The notes under the pieces were generated by a model. The model saw only the letters and a program-made list of their open reading frames with translations. It was not told the DNA's origin and ran no database searches. 64,000 nucleotides of DNA from CALUOB01 sp944322305 (GTDB lineage Bacteria > Actinomycetota > Coriobacteriia > Coriobacteriales > Coriobacteriaceae). Position 1 is the first letter of the stretch. Each line of letters begins with the position of its first letter. Both the position numbers and the translations under genes were made by a program. The DNA is taken from positions 1,116,001 to 1,180,000 of the forward strand of contig OZ007031.1 of assembly GCA_963931605.1 (NCBI GenBank). Direction: 5' to 3'. Below are positions 33,219-41,775 of the stretch, piece by piece.

Positions 33219-33823
33219 ATGCTCCCCTTCCTGCACGTGCTGCGATTGGTCCTTGTTGATGATAGCGCCGGGGCGCGGCGTTACGCGAGGTCGTCCGGCG
33301 CGATTCTTTCCCCCTCGCGGCGGAAAGGAGTGCGCGCAGGCAAGGCGGGGCGGGACGGGGCTGAGGCGTAGCCAGGGCGACGGAGTGCGCCTCGCACGGG
33401 CAGGGGCGGGGCGCCTATCTTGCACGGACGGGAAGCCGTTCTCCGCTGTTCTCGCACGGAAGGGACGCCATTCTCGCATGGGTAGGAAGCCGTTCTCGCA
33501 GGAGCAGGGCGCTGTTCCCGCGCGGACAAGGCGGTTACGCATCCCTCCCTGCCGCTGCGTGGCGCCGGTTACGCATAGCTTCCGGTTGCGCGTCTCTCCG
33601 CGGCGGCTTTTTGCATAACGGGCCCTTCTCGCGAGCCTTCTACCTGCGGAGGCGAAAGAAACGACGGTTACGCCGCATAAACGCGCGAGAAGAGCCATGC
33701 GTAACCGAAACGGCACCCTGTCCCGCGGCGACGTGCCATGCGCAACCGCAGCATTGCCCCGCCTCGCAGCGGCAAGCCATGCACAACCGAAAGATAAGCG
33801 TAACCGACTCTTCCATGCTGCGG
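33219..33823. repeat. Repeat array 2a, left of the endonuclease-like gene
   Basis: No gene is visible in 605 bp. From 33430 to 33520, words such as CCGTTCTCGCACGG and CCATTCTCGCATGG recur. From 33603, units end in GCCATGCGTAACCG (ending 33707), GCCATGCGCAACCG (33748) and GCCATGCACAACCG (33789), exactly 41 bp apart, then AAGCGTAACCG (33806). The stretch 33603-33707 is repeated in inverted orientation at 35231-35338. Confidence 0.7.
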
Positions 33824-35011
33824 CTACACGCCGGGGCGCAGCAGCAGATCCTGGCGGAAGCGCGCCCGCCTCTGCACGAACGTCGCCGTGGCGGTCGGCC
33901 GGCGCACGCCGAGCCGCCGGGCGAGAAGATCCACAAATAGATCCCACTGGCCTACGTCGATCATCTGCGCAAACGTAAGCACCTCGACCGCGATGCCCCG
34001 ATGCTCGAGCGCCGCCTTGCGCTTGGCGTCACTGCTGGCAACCCGCACGGCATCGCGCGCCCGGCTCGCCGTGTGGAACAGCCCACCGTTCACCTCGCAG
34101 TCAAGCACCGGCTCGCCAGTTACGCGATCGGTCCAGCACAGATCGGCAACGCCGGCCGCCGCGTCTGCCTCATCAGCGTGCTCGGCGAGCCTGATGCGGC
34201 GGTTCAGCGTAAACGCGGGCAAACCCTCGCAGCCGAGCCGCCGCGGACCGCCTGCCAGCAGCGCCGCCTGCGCCTCAAGCGGCGAGCCGGCCCCGGACAT
34301 GGCAATCCGCGCCGCTTGGCGAAACCGCTTGGCGCCATGCGGACCGCTCAGCGTGCGGGCATAGTGACGCAACTCCCCCGCCGAGCAGAGCGGCGGACGC
34401 TTCCACAGCGAGGTGCGCTTCCCCTCCGGCGTGTAGCACGGTTCCCAACTCGAACCCCCGCCCAGCGGGTCGGGCGTCCACAACTCACGTCCCTGCCAGT
34501 CGAGAAACGCAGCGTAGCGCTTGGAACCGCTTCCCAAACGCCCGGCATCTTCGAGCAGGTCCGCCGCTTGCTGCAGCCGGCTTGTGTTCGTTGGCGTGGC
34601 ATACAGCCCGCAACACTCCATCATGGCAAGGGTCACCGCGGCCAGGCTGTTTGTACGCGCCAGGTGCATCAGCGTGAGGCGCGGCGTGGTTACGAAAAGC
34701 CCGTCGGCAACCTGCAGGAGGTCGGCCTCGTCAAGGTCTTCGCGCCGGACGTGGCGCACAAGCTGCGGCGTGACATTGCGGTTGCCCGTCTCGCTTAGCA
34801 CGTGCACGGGAAAGGAAACACCTTTGAGCGGGCCGAGCATCTCGCGCTCGAGAATGCGCGCCTCTGGCGAGGAGCCGGCGCGCCGCACGAGCTTCGGCGC
34901 AGCGCGACGCAAGGCCGCCGCGTGACGGGGCGAAAACGCAAGCTCCCGAAGAGTCGGGGCCGTACGGAGGCATTCGAGAGCCGATGTGCCGTACAGGATG
35001 CACCTCTCCAT
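33824..35011 (-). CDS. AbiEi-like N-domain fused to a predicted DUF559/Vsr-type endonuclease
   Basis: 395 residues. The N-terminal half has the pattern of actinobacterial AbiEi-type regulators (ILYGTSALECLR; LQVADGLFVTTPRLTLMHLA at 99-118). The C-terminal part looks like a Vsr/DUF559 nuclease: SPLEAQ (243-248), VADLCW with Asp290, VLDCEVNGGLFH with Asp304 and Glu306, and a late KRKAALEHRGIAVEVLTFAQ. Such fusions are orphan defence- or mobility-related genes of unknown function. No partner gene is adjacent. It is the only protein gene between the two inverted repeat arrays, inside a broken ribosomal cluster, which suggests insertion. The start at 35011 has a weak ribosome site. Confidence 0.6.
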   Translation of the reverse strand: MERCILYGTSALECLRTAPTLRELAFSPRHAAALRRAAPKLVRRAGSSPEARILEREMLGPLKGVSFPVHVLSETGNRNVTPQLVRHVRREDLDEADLLQVADGLFVTTPRLTLMHLARTNSLAAVTLAMMECCGLYATPTNTSRLQQAADLLEDAGRLGSGSKRYAAFLDWQGRELWTPDPLGGGSSWEPCYTPEGKRTSLWKRPPLCSAGELRHYARTLSGPHGAKRFRQAARIAMSGAGSPLEAQAALLAGGPRRLGCEGLPAFTLNRRIRLAEHADEADAAAGVADLCWTDRVTGEPVLDCEVNGGLFHTASRARDAVRVASSDAKRKAALEHRGIAVEVLTFAQMIDVGQWDLFVDLLARRLGVRRPTATATFVQRRARFRQDLLLRPGV

Positions 35012-35487
35012 GGAGTCACCCTACCACGTCCGCGCCGTCGCCTCAAAACCTTCAAATTTAGCCTTCTACCTGCGAAAACATTGTTGCTAAGCTGCCAAGG
35101 TCCTGCAGGTTTTCGGTTGGATTTGCGCTGGTTTTCCGCCAAGATCAGGCATGCGACGCGCGCAGCCGTAGAAGAGACCGCCCAAGTGTCGGTTACGCAT
35201 GGCTCGCCGCCGCGGGGCGGGGCAATGCTGCGGTTACGCATAGCTTTTCTCGCAGGTTTATGCGGCATAACCGTCGCTTCTCGCATTTCCGCTGGTAGAA
35301 GGCGTGCGAGAAAAGCCCGTTATGCAAAACGCAGCCGCAAAGGGATGCGTAACCGAAAGATATGCGTAACCGTCGTTTCACCGCCGCGACAAGCAATGCG
35401 TAAACGTAACTTGTGTGAGAAGTGCATGGCAGGGGTGCTGACCAGCTAAAATACAGCCGACCAACCCACGATTCCGCGAGGTTTTCC
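35012..35487. repeat. Repeat array 2b, right of the endonuclease-like gene
   Basis: 476 bp with no gene. 35231-35338 is an inverted copy of 33603-33707, and 35190-35230 matches 33749-33790 in reverse (CAGCATTGCCCCGCC and AGCCATGCGTAACCGA). 35345-35373 carries ATGCGTAACCGAAAGATATG, parallel to 33778-33806. AGCCTTCTACCTGCG occurs at 33635 and again at 35060 in direct orientation. A TAAAAT element near 35448 may be the -10 of the U32 gene. Confidence 0.7.
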
Positions 35488-38274
35488 ATGATCGCATCCA
35501 CCGAGCATCAAACGCCGCGCGCAGGAACAGGCACGCCGGTTAACGCTTCTTCAGCTGCAGCAACCGCGTCCCCCGCCGCAGACGCCCGCACCGCGGCTGC
35601 GCCGACGGCGCATGCGCACCGCACCACCGCCCGCACGGTTGAGCTTCTCGCCCCCGCGGGCGGGCCCGGACCCTTTGCCGCCGCCATCGCCGCCGGCGCT
35701 GACGCCGTGTACTGCGGCATGGGCGCCTTCAACGCGCGCCGCAAGGCCGAGAACTTCACCGACGAAAGCTTCGCCGCCGCGTGCCGCACCGCGCACCTGG
35801 CCGGCGCGCGCGTGTACGTGACGGTGAACATCGCCATCAAAGACACCGAGATGCCCGACGCCCTCGAGCTGGTGCGCCGCTGCGCGCGCCTGGGCGCCGA
35901 CGCGTTCATCATCCAAGACTGGGGACTGTTCTCCGAGGTCAAACGCCTGCTTCCCGACATCGAGGTGCACGTCTCCACCCAAGCCAACGTCCACGACGCG
36001 CGCGGCGCCGCCTGGTGCGCTGCCCAGGGCGCCGAGCGCGTCACGCTTTCGCGCGAGCTCTCCTTGGAAGAAATCCGCGCGATCAGCGCCGTGGGGATCG
36101 ACCTCGAGGTCTTCTCGCACGGCTCCATCTGCTTTTGCTACTCAGGGCTCTGCACGCTCTCCAGCTTTGCCTGCCAGGGGCGGTCGGCCAACCGCGGCAT
36201 GTGCGCCCAGCCGTGCCGCCTGCCCTACGAGCTGGTGAACGAGGCGGGCGAGAACCTCAGCGCGCCGGGGCGCGAGCGCGCGCTGTGCCCGCGCGACAAC
36301 TGCACCGTCGACATCTTGGGCGAGCTCGTGGACGCTGGCGCGGCCTCGCTCAAGCTCGAGGGCCGCATGAAGGCGCCCGACTACGTGTACAGCGTGACCG
36401 ACGCCTACCGCCGCGCGCTGGACGCCGAGCTTGCGCGCCGGGGCGAGAAGAGCGCGGCGGGCACCTCCGCCACCGCCGCCTCTGACACCGACGCCGAGTG
36501 CGCCGCCGTCCGCCGGCAGCTCAAACGCTGCTTTAACCGCGACTTCACGAGCGCCTACTTCGAGGGTACCTCGGGCGACGAGATGATGAGCTACGAGCGC
36601 TCCAACAACCGCGGCCAAATCGTGGGCGCGGTATGCGGGTTCGAGCCGGCGCTGCGCACGCGCCGCGACGGCAAGCGCGTGGTGGCGGTGCGCCGCGACG
36701 GGCGCGGCCCCATCGGCACCGCCAAGCTGCGGCTCACCGAGCCCGTGGGCGCCGGCGACCTGCTGGAGCTGCGCGACGACGCCGATCCCGACCAGTTCCT
36801 CACGGCGCTCGCGCGCGAGGACGCCCCGGCCGGCGCCGTCATCGGCGTGGAGGTCCCGCGCCCCATGCCCGCAGGCGCGCGCGTGCGCCTCATCCGCAGC
36901 CAAGAGGCGCTCGACACCGCGGCGGCCGCGCTCAAACGCGCGTATCCCCGCAAGCGGGCGGTTCACGTGCAGGTGCAGGCGCGCCTGGACAAGCCGTTTG
37001 CCGTGGAGCTCACCTGCGCTGACGAGCCCGCGCTCTCCGCGCGCGTCGAGGGGTTCACCGTTGAGGCCGCGCGCACGCGTCCGGTAAGCCGCGAGGACCT
37101 GCTCGAGCACGTGGGGCGCATGGGCTCCTCCCCCTTTGAGGCAGCAAGCTTCGAGATAGCGCTGGACGAGAACTGCGGCATGGGCTTCTCGGCCGTGCAC
37201 AAGGTCCGCGCCGCCGCATGCGCCGCGCTGGAAGAGAAGATCCTGGCCCCGTACGATGCGCGGGCCGAGAAGCTCGCCGCGCTGCCGCCCTTTGCGCAGA
37301 CGGCCCTGACGGCGCAGGCGTGCGGCGCACGGGCAGCGGCGCCCGCCGCCTCTGCCCCGCAGGCCGCTGCAGCCGTACAGGCGCGCAGCGTCGCTGCCGA
37401 GGCAGACGAGAAGCACGGCCATGCGCACGCGGGCCATCCCGCCAGCGTCGCCCCGCGCGAAGCGCCCTTCGTCGCCGCCCTGGTCACCTCGCTTGAGGGC
37501 GCAAAGGCCGCGCGCACGGCCGGCGCCGCGCGCGTCTACCTGGCCGTGGACGACCTTCTCGCCTGCGGCATCACGCCTGACGCGGCTGCCGAGCGCGGCC
37601 TGATCCCCTATCTGGACGAGGTGAGCCGCCTGGCCGACCATGAGCGGCTGGACCCGTGGGTGCGCGCAAACGAAGCCGTGGCTGTGGGCAACGTCTCCGA
37701 GCTGGCGCTGGCCGCCGAGCGCGGCGCGCGGGCCGAAGTGCGCCCCTGCCTGCCGGTGCACAACGTTGCCTGCATGGACATGCTCGCCCGCAACGGTGCG
37801 GCGGCGTTCTGGCTTTCCCCCGAGCTCGCCTTGGAGGAGATCGAGCGCATCGCGCCCCATGCACCGGCGCCCGTCGGCGTGTACGTATGGGGCAAGCCGC
37901 GCGTCATGACCAGCGAGCATTGCATCCTCATGGCCGCGGGGCGCTGCATCCACAACTGCGCGAAGTGCCCGCTGCGCCGTCAGCGCCTCTTCCTCAAAAA
38001 CATCGACGGCAAGCTCTTGCCGGTGCGCACCGACGTGCATGGGCGCTCGCACCTCTACGACGCGTTCCCGCTTGACTACACGCCGCAGGTCGGCACGCTC
38101 CTCGCCGCCGGCGTCACGCGCTTCATGGTAGACGGCACGCTGCTTAGTCCCCAGGAGCTTTCCGGCGCCGTTACCCGCGCGGTGCGCGCCCTGGCCGCCG
38201 CGCAGGCTGGCCGCCGCCCGGACCTGCGCGCCACCGGCGCAAGCCCCGGTTGCCTGTTCACCGGCGTGGCGTAG
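35488..38274 (+). CDS. Peptidase U32 family protein (RlhA/TrhP-like), copy B
   Basis: 928-residue U32 protein. The barrel begins at VELLAPAGGPGPF (51) with the signature EVFSHGSICFCYSGLCTLSS near residues 208-227 and QGRSANRGMCAQPCRLPYEL following, with cysteines in the positions of the family's iron-sulphur site. The C-terminal half includes a further Cys cluster, CIHNCAKCPLRRQ, and resembles the RlhA-type long form. Relatives hydroxylate tRNA or 23S rRNA using prephenate. It pairs with the pseudouridine synthase gene 30 bp downstream, suggesting a shared RNA-modification operon. The start at 35488 follows GCGAGG. Confidence 0.82.
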   Translation: MIASTEHQTPRAGTGTPVNASSAAATASPAADARTAAAPTAHAHRTTARTVELLAPAGGPGPFAAAIAAGADAVYCGMGAFNARRKAENFTDESFAAACRTAHLAGARVYVTVNIAIKDTEMPDALELVRRCARLGADAFIIQDWGLFSEVKRLLPDIEVHVSTQANVHDARGAAWCAAQGAERVTLSRELSLEEIRAISAVGIDLEVFSHGSICFCYSGLCTLSSFACQGRSANRGMCAQPCRLPYELVNEAGENLSAPGRERALCPRDNCTVDILGELVDAGAASLKLEGRMKAPDYVYSVTDAYRRALDAELARRGEKSAAGTSATAASDTDAECAAVRRQLKRCFNRDFTSAYFEGTSGDEMMSYERSNNRGQIVGAVCGFEPALRTRRDGKRVVAVRRDGRGPIGTAKLRLTEPVGAGDLLELRDDADPDQFLTALAREDAPAGAVIGVEVPRPMPAGARVRLIRSQEALDTAAAALKRAYPRKRAVHVQVQARLDKPFAVELTCADEPALSARVEGFTVEAARTRPVSREDLLEHVGRMGSSPFEAASFEIALDENCGMGFSAVHKVRAAACAALEEKILAPYDARAEKLAALPPFAQTALTAQACGARAAAPAASAPQAAAAVQARSVAAEADEKHGHAHAGHPASVAPREAPFVAALVTSLEGAKAARTAGAARVYLAVDDLLACGITPDAAAERGLIPYLDEVSRLADHERLDPWVRANEAVAVGNVSELALAAERGARAEVRPCLPVHNVACMDMLARNGAAAFWLSPELALEEIERIAPHAPAPVGVYVWGKPRVMTSEHCILMAAGRCIHNCAKCPLRRQRLFLKNIDGKLLPVRTDVHGRSHLYDAFPLDYTPQVGTLLAAGVTRFMVDGTLLSPQELSGAVTRAVRALAAAQAGRRPDLRATGASPGCLFTGVA

Positions 38275-38304
38275 CCAACACGAGAAGAGCACGGAGGGGG
38301 CGCT

Positions 38305-39093
38305 ATGGGCAAGAAGGCCTGGGACATCGCGCGCGAGAAGCGCCAGCGCGACGCAAGCGGCACGTGCGACACGACGGACGCCGGGACGCTCGGCGACGCT
38401 GCAGCCGGCCCCGCGTGCGCGCCCCTCTCCCCCAGCGCCGTCCTCTACGAAGACGCCTGGATCCTTGCCGTGAACAAACCCGCCGGCATCATCGTCCACG
38501 GCGACGGCACGGGCGCCGCCACACTCACCAGCCAGGTGCGGGCGCTTCTCGCCCAGCGTCACGGCGCGAGCGCCCCCTGTGTGCGCGAGCTCCAGGCCCT
38601 GCAGCGGCTCGACCGCGACACCTGCGGCATCGTGCTGTTCTCTACCTGCAAAGAAACGCAGGCCGGCTTTGACGCGCTGATCGCCCAGCACCGCCTGCGC
38701 AAAGAGTACCTGGCCGTGGTTGAGGGGCGCGTGCCCTGGACAGAGCGCACCCTCACCCAGCCCCTGGGACGCGACCGCCATGATGCGCGCAAGATGCGCG
38801 TGAGCCCCTCAGGAAAGCCGGCCGCAACCCATGTGCGTATCCTGGCCGAGAAGCAGGTGGACGGACGTACGTGCACGCTGCTTTCCGTGGTGATCGAAAC
38901 CGGGCGCAAGCACCAGATCCGCGTGCATCTAAGCCACGCCGGCTTTCCGCTGGTGGGCGACGTGCTCTACAACCCCACCGTCCGCCGCAACGAGCCGCTC
39001 ATGCTACAGGCCCACCGCCTGACCTTTACTCACCCTGTCACCGGTGAGCGCGTAGCGACAACCGCGCCCGCGCCCGCCTGGGCTATCGCGTAA
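38305..39093 (+). CDS. RluA family pseudouridine synthase
   Basis: 262-residue pseudouridine synthase. The RluA-type active motif is LQRLDRDTCGIVLF with the catalytic Asp in RLD, preceded by NKPAGIIVHGDG and followed by LVGDVLYN. The S4 domain found in some relatives is absent. It acts on rRNA or tRNA uridines; the exact site is unknown. ATG after GGAGGGGGCGC, 30 bp downstream of the U32 gene, so probably one transcript ended by the terminator at 39276. Confidence 0.88.
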   Translation: MGKKAWDIAREKRQRDASGTCDTTDAGTLGDAAAGPACAPLSPSAVLYEDAWILAVNKPAGIIVHGDGTGAATLTSQVRALLAQRHGASAPCVRELQALQRLDRDTCGIVLFSTCKETQAGFDALIAQHRLRKEYLAVVEGRVPWTERTLTQPLGRDRHDARKMRVSPSGKPAATHVRILAEKQVDGRTCTLLSVVIETGRKHQIRVHLSHAGFPLVGDVLYNPTVRRNEPLMLQAHRLTFTHPVTGERVATTAPAPAWAIA

Positions 39094-39166
39094 CACCGCC
39101 CGGCCCTCCGCGCACCTGCGCCGTCGCCTGCACTTCTGCTTGCACGTTCTTCCGATAAAAACGCCT

Positions 39167-39260
39167 TGCTAGCAGTTCTTGTCGTCGTAGAGCCGCTATT
39201 TCCCGCTGCGACAACAAAAAGTGCTAGCACGCGCTGTTGATTGACAAGAAGCACTAGCGC
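39167..39260. repeat. Triple GCTAGCA-type repeat
   Basis: TGCTAGCAGTTCTTGTCGTC (39167-39186) is mirrored by CGACAACAAAAAGTGCTAGC (39209-39228) with few mismatches, and a third partial inverse copy, TTGACAAGAAGCACTAGCG, follows at 39241-39259. It lies between the RluA gene and the terminator at the end of rplX. Confidence 0.7.
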
Positions 39261-39275
39261 AACACCTCCGCACGC

Positions 39276-39307
39276 AAAAAGGCCCCCGGTTTCCCGAGGG
39301 CCTTTTT
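39276..39307. terminator. Bidirectional terminator between rluA-type gene and rplX
   Basis: AAAAAGGCCC and GGGCCTTTTT pair around a short loop, between convergent genes; it closes ribosomal block A on the minus strand and the U32-RluA operon on the plus strand. Confidence 0.88.
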
Positions 39308-39335
39308 CAGGCAAGTGCAAAGGCTGACGCTTGGT

Positions 39336-39659
39336 TTAGAACTCGGCGCCGCACTTCTTGCAGATGCGGACGGCGGTCTTCTTGCCGTCGATCTCGCCCT
39401 GCTTGTGGCCAACGCGGGTAGCCTGGCCGCACTTGGGGCAGACGAGCTGGGCGGTGCAAGCGTGAATCTTGGCCTCCTGGGAGACGATGCCGCCCTGCTG
39501 GTTCTGCTGGTTGGGGCGCACGTGCTTCTTCACCACGGCAACGCCCTCGACGATGATCTTGCGCTCAGCCGGGAACGCGCGCAGAACGGTGCCCTGCTTG
39601 CCGCGATCCTTGCCGGAGAGAATCTTGACGGTGTCGCCCTTCTTGATGGACATGCCCAT
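39336..39659 (-). CDS. rplX: 50S ribosomal protein L24
   Basis: 107-residue L24, an assembly initiator near the exit tunnel. The KOW motif GDTVKILSGKDRGKQGTVLR and a C-terminal cysteine set (VCPKCG and CKKCGAEF) are visible. ATG 39659 has GAGGAG 7 nt upstream; ATG 39653 is the alternative. It is the last gene of ribosomal block A; rplE, its usual neighbour, is elsewhere. Confidence 0.96.
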   Translation of the reverse strand: MGMSIKKGDTVKILSGKDRGKQGTVLRAFPAERKIIVEGVAVVKKHVRPNQQNQQGGIVSQEAKIHACTAQLVCPKCGQATRVGHKQGEIDGKKTAVRICKKCGAEF

Positions 39660-39678
39660 GCGTATACTCTCCTCTCTG

Positions 39679-40047
39679 TTACAGGGTCTCGGGAGCAAGC
39701 GAGACGATCTTCATGTACTTGCGGTCACGCAGCTCGCGCGCGACGGGCCCGAAGATACGGGTGCCCACCGGCGAGCCGTCCTTGTTGATCAGAGCGCAGG
39801 CGTTCTGATCGAACCTGATGTAGGAGCCGTCCTTGCGGCGGATCTCCTTCTTGGTGCGCACGATGACGCAGCGCACAACGTCGCCCTTCTTGACGTTGGC
39901 GCCCGGGGTGGCCTCCTGCACGGCGGCGATAACCACGTCGCCCACGCCGGCGTAACGGCGCTTGGAGCCGCCCAGAACCTTGAAGCAGCGAACCTTACGC
40001 GCGCCGGAGTTGTCGGCGACGGTAAGCATGGTTTGCATCTGAATCAT
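39679..40047 (-). CDS. rplN: 50S ribosomal protein L14
   Basis: 122-residue L14 at the subunit interface. IQMQTMLTVADNSGARKVRC at the start and GPVARELRDRKYMKIVSLAPE at the end (in parts) are diagnostic. The start at 40047 follows GGAGGAACG. An 85-bp spacer separates it from rpsQ. Confidence 0.97.
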   Translation of the reverse strand: MIQMQTMLTVADNSGARKVRCFKVLGGSKRRYAGVGDVVIAAVQEATPGANVKKGDVVRCVIVRTKKEIRRKDGSYIRFDQNACALINKDGSPVGTRIFGPVARELRDRKYMKIVSLAPETL

Positions 40048-40132
40048 GAACGTTCCTCCGAACTCGTTTCCGGTGAGAGGTGCGCCCACACGCGCAGCGC
40101 ACATACACCGGGAGCGTTACCAGAAAAAGGTC

Positions 40133-40393
40133 TTACTTGGCGCGCTCGATGATCTCGACCAGGCGCCAGCGCTTCATCTTGGACAGAGGACGGGTCTCCA
40201 TGATGCGGACGGTGTCGCCCACGTTACAGGTGTTCTCCTCGTCATGCGCGTGGAACTTCTTGGTGGTGGTCATCATCTTGCCGTACTTGGGGTGGCGCTT
40301 GCGCTCGGTGGTCATAACCACGATCGTCTTATCGTTGGCGTTGGAAACGACGACGCCCGTACGGACCTTGCGATGGTTACGCGTCTCGGTCAT
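40133..40393 (-). CDS. rpsQ: 30S ribosomal protein S17
   Basis: 86-residue S17, an OB-fold 16S rRNA binder. Landmarks are RTGVVVSNANDKTIVVMTTE, KYGKMMTTTKKFHAHDEEN and GDTVRIMETRPLSKMKRWRL. The start at 40393 follows GAGG; the upstream frame to 40471 is a shadow of rpmC. Gap to rpmC 16 bp. Confidence 0.97.
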   Translation of the reverse strand: MTETRNHRKVRTGVVVSNANDKTIVVMTTERKRHPKYGKMMTTTKKFHAHDEENTCNVGDTVRIMETRPLSKMKRWRLVEIIERAK

Positions 40394-40409
40394 TCTTACT
40401 CCTCGCGAT

Positions 40410-40625
40410 CTACTTCGCCGCAGCGGACTTCTCCGCCGCGATCTCACGGGCACGCATCTCCGTAAGGACACGGGCGATGTCCTTCTTCACGGTCTTGACG
40501 CGGGCGGTGTTGTCGAGCTGGCTCGTAGCCATCTGGAAACGAAGGTTGAAGAGCTCGGCACGGCACTCCTTGAGCTTGGCCTCAAGCTCCTCGGAGGAAA
40601 GCTCACGGATCTCTGCGGGCTTCAT
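40410..40625 (-). CDS. rpmC: 50S ribosomal protein L29
   Basis: 71-residue helical-hairpin protein near the tunnel exit, part of the SRP and trigger factor docking site. MKPAEIRELSSEELEAKLKE and LFNLRFQMATSQLDNTARVK are typical. Lies 2 bp after rplP. Confidence 0.96.
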   Translation of the reverse strand: MKPAEIRELSSEELEAKLKECRAELFNLRFQMATSQLDNTARVKTVKKDIARVLTEMRAREIAAEKSAAAK

Positions 40626-40627
40626 AG

Positions 40628-41056
40628 TTACTTAACCTCCCCGTCCTGATCGGCGCGGGACACGATCTTGGTCTTCACCGGCAGCTTGTGCGAGGCGAGA
40701 CGCAGGGCCTCGCGCGCAACCTCCTCGGACACGCCGGCGATCTCGAACATGACGCGGCCGGGCTTGACGACGGCCACCCACTCCTCGGGGTTGCCCTTGC
40801 CGGAGCCCATGCGGGTCTCAGCCGGCTTCTTGGTGATGGGCTTGTCCGGGAAGATGGTGATCCAGACCTTGCCGCCACGCTTCATGTAACGGGTCATGGC
40901 GATACGGGCGGCCTCGATCTGGCGGTTGGTGATCCAGTGGGCCTCAAGGGACTTGATGCCGAAATCGCCGAAATGCAGCTGGGTATTGCCCTTGGCCTTA
41001 CCCTTCATCGAGCCGCGCTGCACCTTGCGGTGGAGAACACGCTTAGGGGCGAGCAC
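40628..41056 (-). CDS. rplP: 50S ribosomal protein L16
   Basis: 142-residue L16 near the A-site finger. GTG start at 41056 overlapping the rpsC TAG by one base. Landmarks: MLAPKRVLHRKVQRGSMKGK, GDFGIKSLEAHWITNRQIEA, GKVWITIFPDKPITKKPAET and RMGSGKGNPEEWVAVVKPGR. Confidence 0.97.
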   Translation of the reverse strand: MLAPKRVLHRKVQRGSMKGKAKGNTQLHFGDFGIKSLEAHWITNRQIEAARIAMTRYMKRGGKVWITIFPDKPITKKPAETRMGSGKGNPEEWVAVVKPGRVMFEIAGVSEEVAREALRLASHKLPVKTKIVSRADQDGEVK

Positions 41057-41769
41057 TAGCGATCACTCCTCTCATTGCGACGACGACGCGGACGGGAGGA
41101 ACCCTCGAGCGCCGGATTCGGAACAGGCTGGCCGGGGAGCTTCTCGCCCAGGTAGATCCAAACCTTCACACCGCAGGAGCCCATGGTGGTGTGGGCGGTG
41201 GCGGTGCCGTAGTCGATCTTGGCGCGGAGGGTGTGCAGCGGCACGCGGCCCTCGCGGCTCCACTCGGTGCGGCTCATCTCAGCGCCGCCCAGACGACCGG
41301 AGCACTGGATGCGGATGCCCTTGGCGCCGGACTTGCGGGCGGACTGGACGGCCTTGCGGATCGCGCGGCGGAAGGCCACGCGGCCCTCGAGCTGCTCGGC
41401 GATGGACTGGGCAACCAGGGTGGCGTCGAGCTCGGGGCGCTTGACCTCGATGACGTCCACGGAGAGCTGGCCCTTCTCCACGCCAGCAACCTTCTCGAGC
41501 TCGGCGCGCAGGGCGTCGATCTCGGAGCCCTTCTTGCCGATGACGATGCCGGGGCGGGCGGTGAGGATGATAATCTTCACGCGGTCGCCGGCACGCTCGA
41601 TCTCCACGCGGGAGACGGCAGCACGGGAGAGGCGCTTCTTGAGGTAGGTGCGGATCTCGAGATCGTTGCCGAGCGTCTTGGCGTAGTTCTTATCGTCGGC
41701 GAACCAACGGGAGCGCCAGTTCTCGGTGATGCCGAGACGGAAACCGGTAGGGATGACTTTCTGACCCAT
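41056..41769 (-). CDS. rpsC: 30S ribosomal protein S3
   Basis: 237-residue S3 of the mRNA entry site. N-terminal GQKVIPTGFRLGITENWRSR, a KH domain with ARPGIVIGKKGSEIDALRAE, and the C-terminal LHTLRAKIDYGTATAHTTMG are visible. It ends in a basic tail SSRPRRRRNERSDR. Gap to rplV is 6 bp; overlaps rplP by 1 bp. Confidence 0.97.
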   Translation of the reverse strand: MGQKVIPTGFRLGITENWRSRWFADDKNYAKTLGNDLEIRTYLKKRLSRAAVSRVEIERAGDRVKIIILTARPGIVIGKKGSEIDALRAELEKVAGVEKGQLSVDVIEVKRPELDATLVAQSIAEQLEGRVAFRRAIRKAVQSARKSGAKGIRIQCSGRLGGAEMSRTEWSREGRVPLHTLRAKIDYGTATAHTTMGSCGVKVWIYLGEKLPGQPVPNPALEGSSRPRRRRNERSDR

Positions 41770-41775
41770 GGCGGT

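Noticed and set aside
36142..38781. 879-codon minus-strand frame opposite the second U32 gene
   Set aside because: Antisense shadow of a real gene, rich in Arg/Gly/His without domain pattern.
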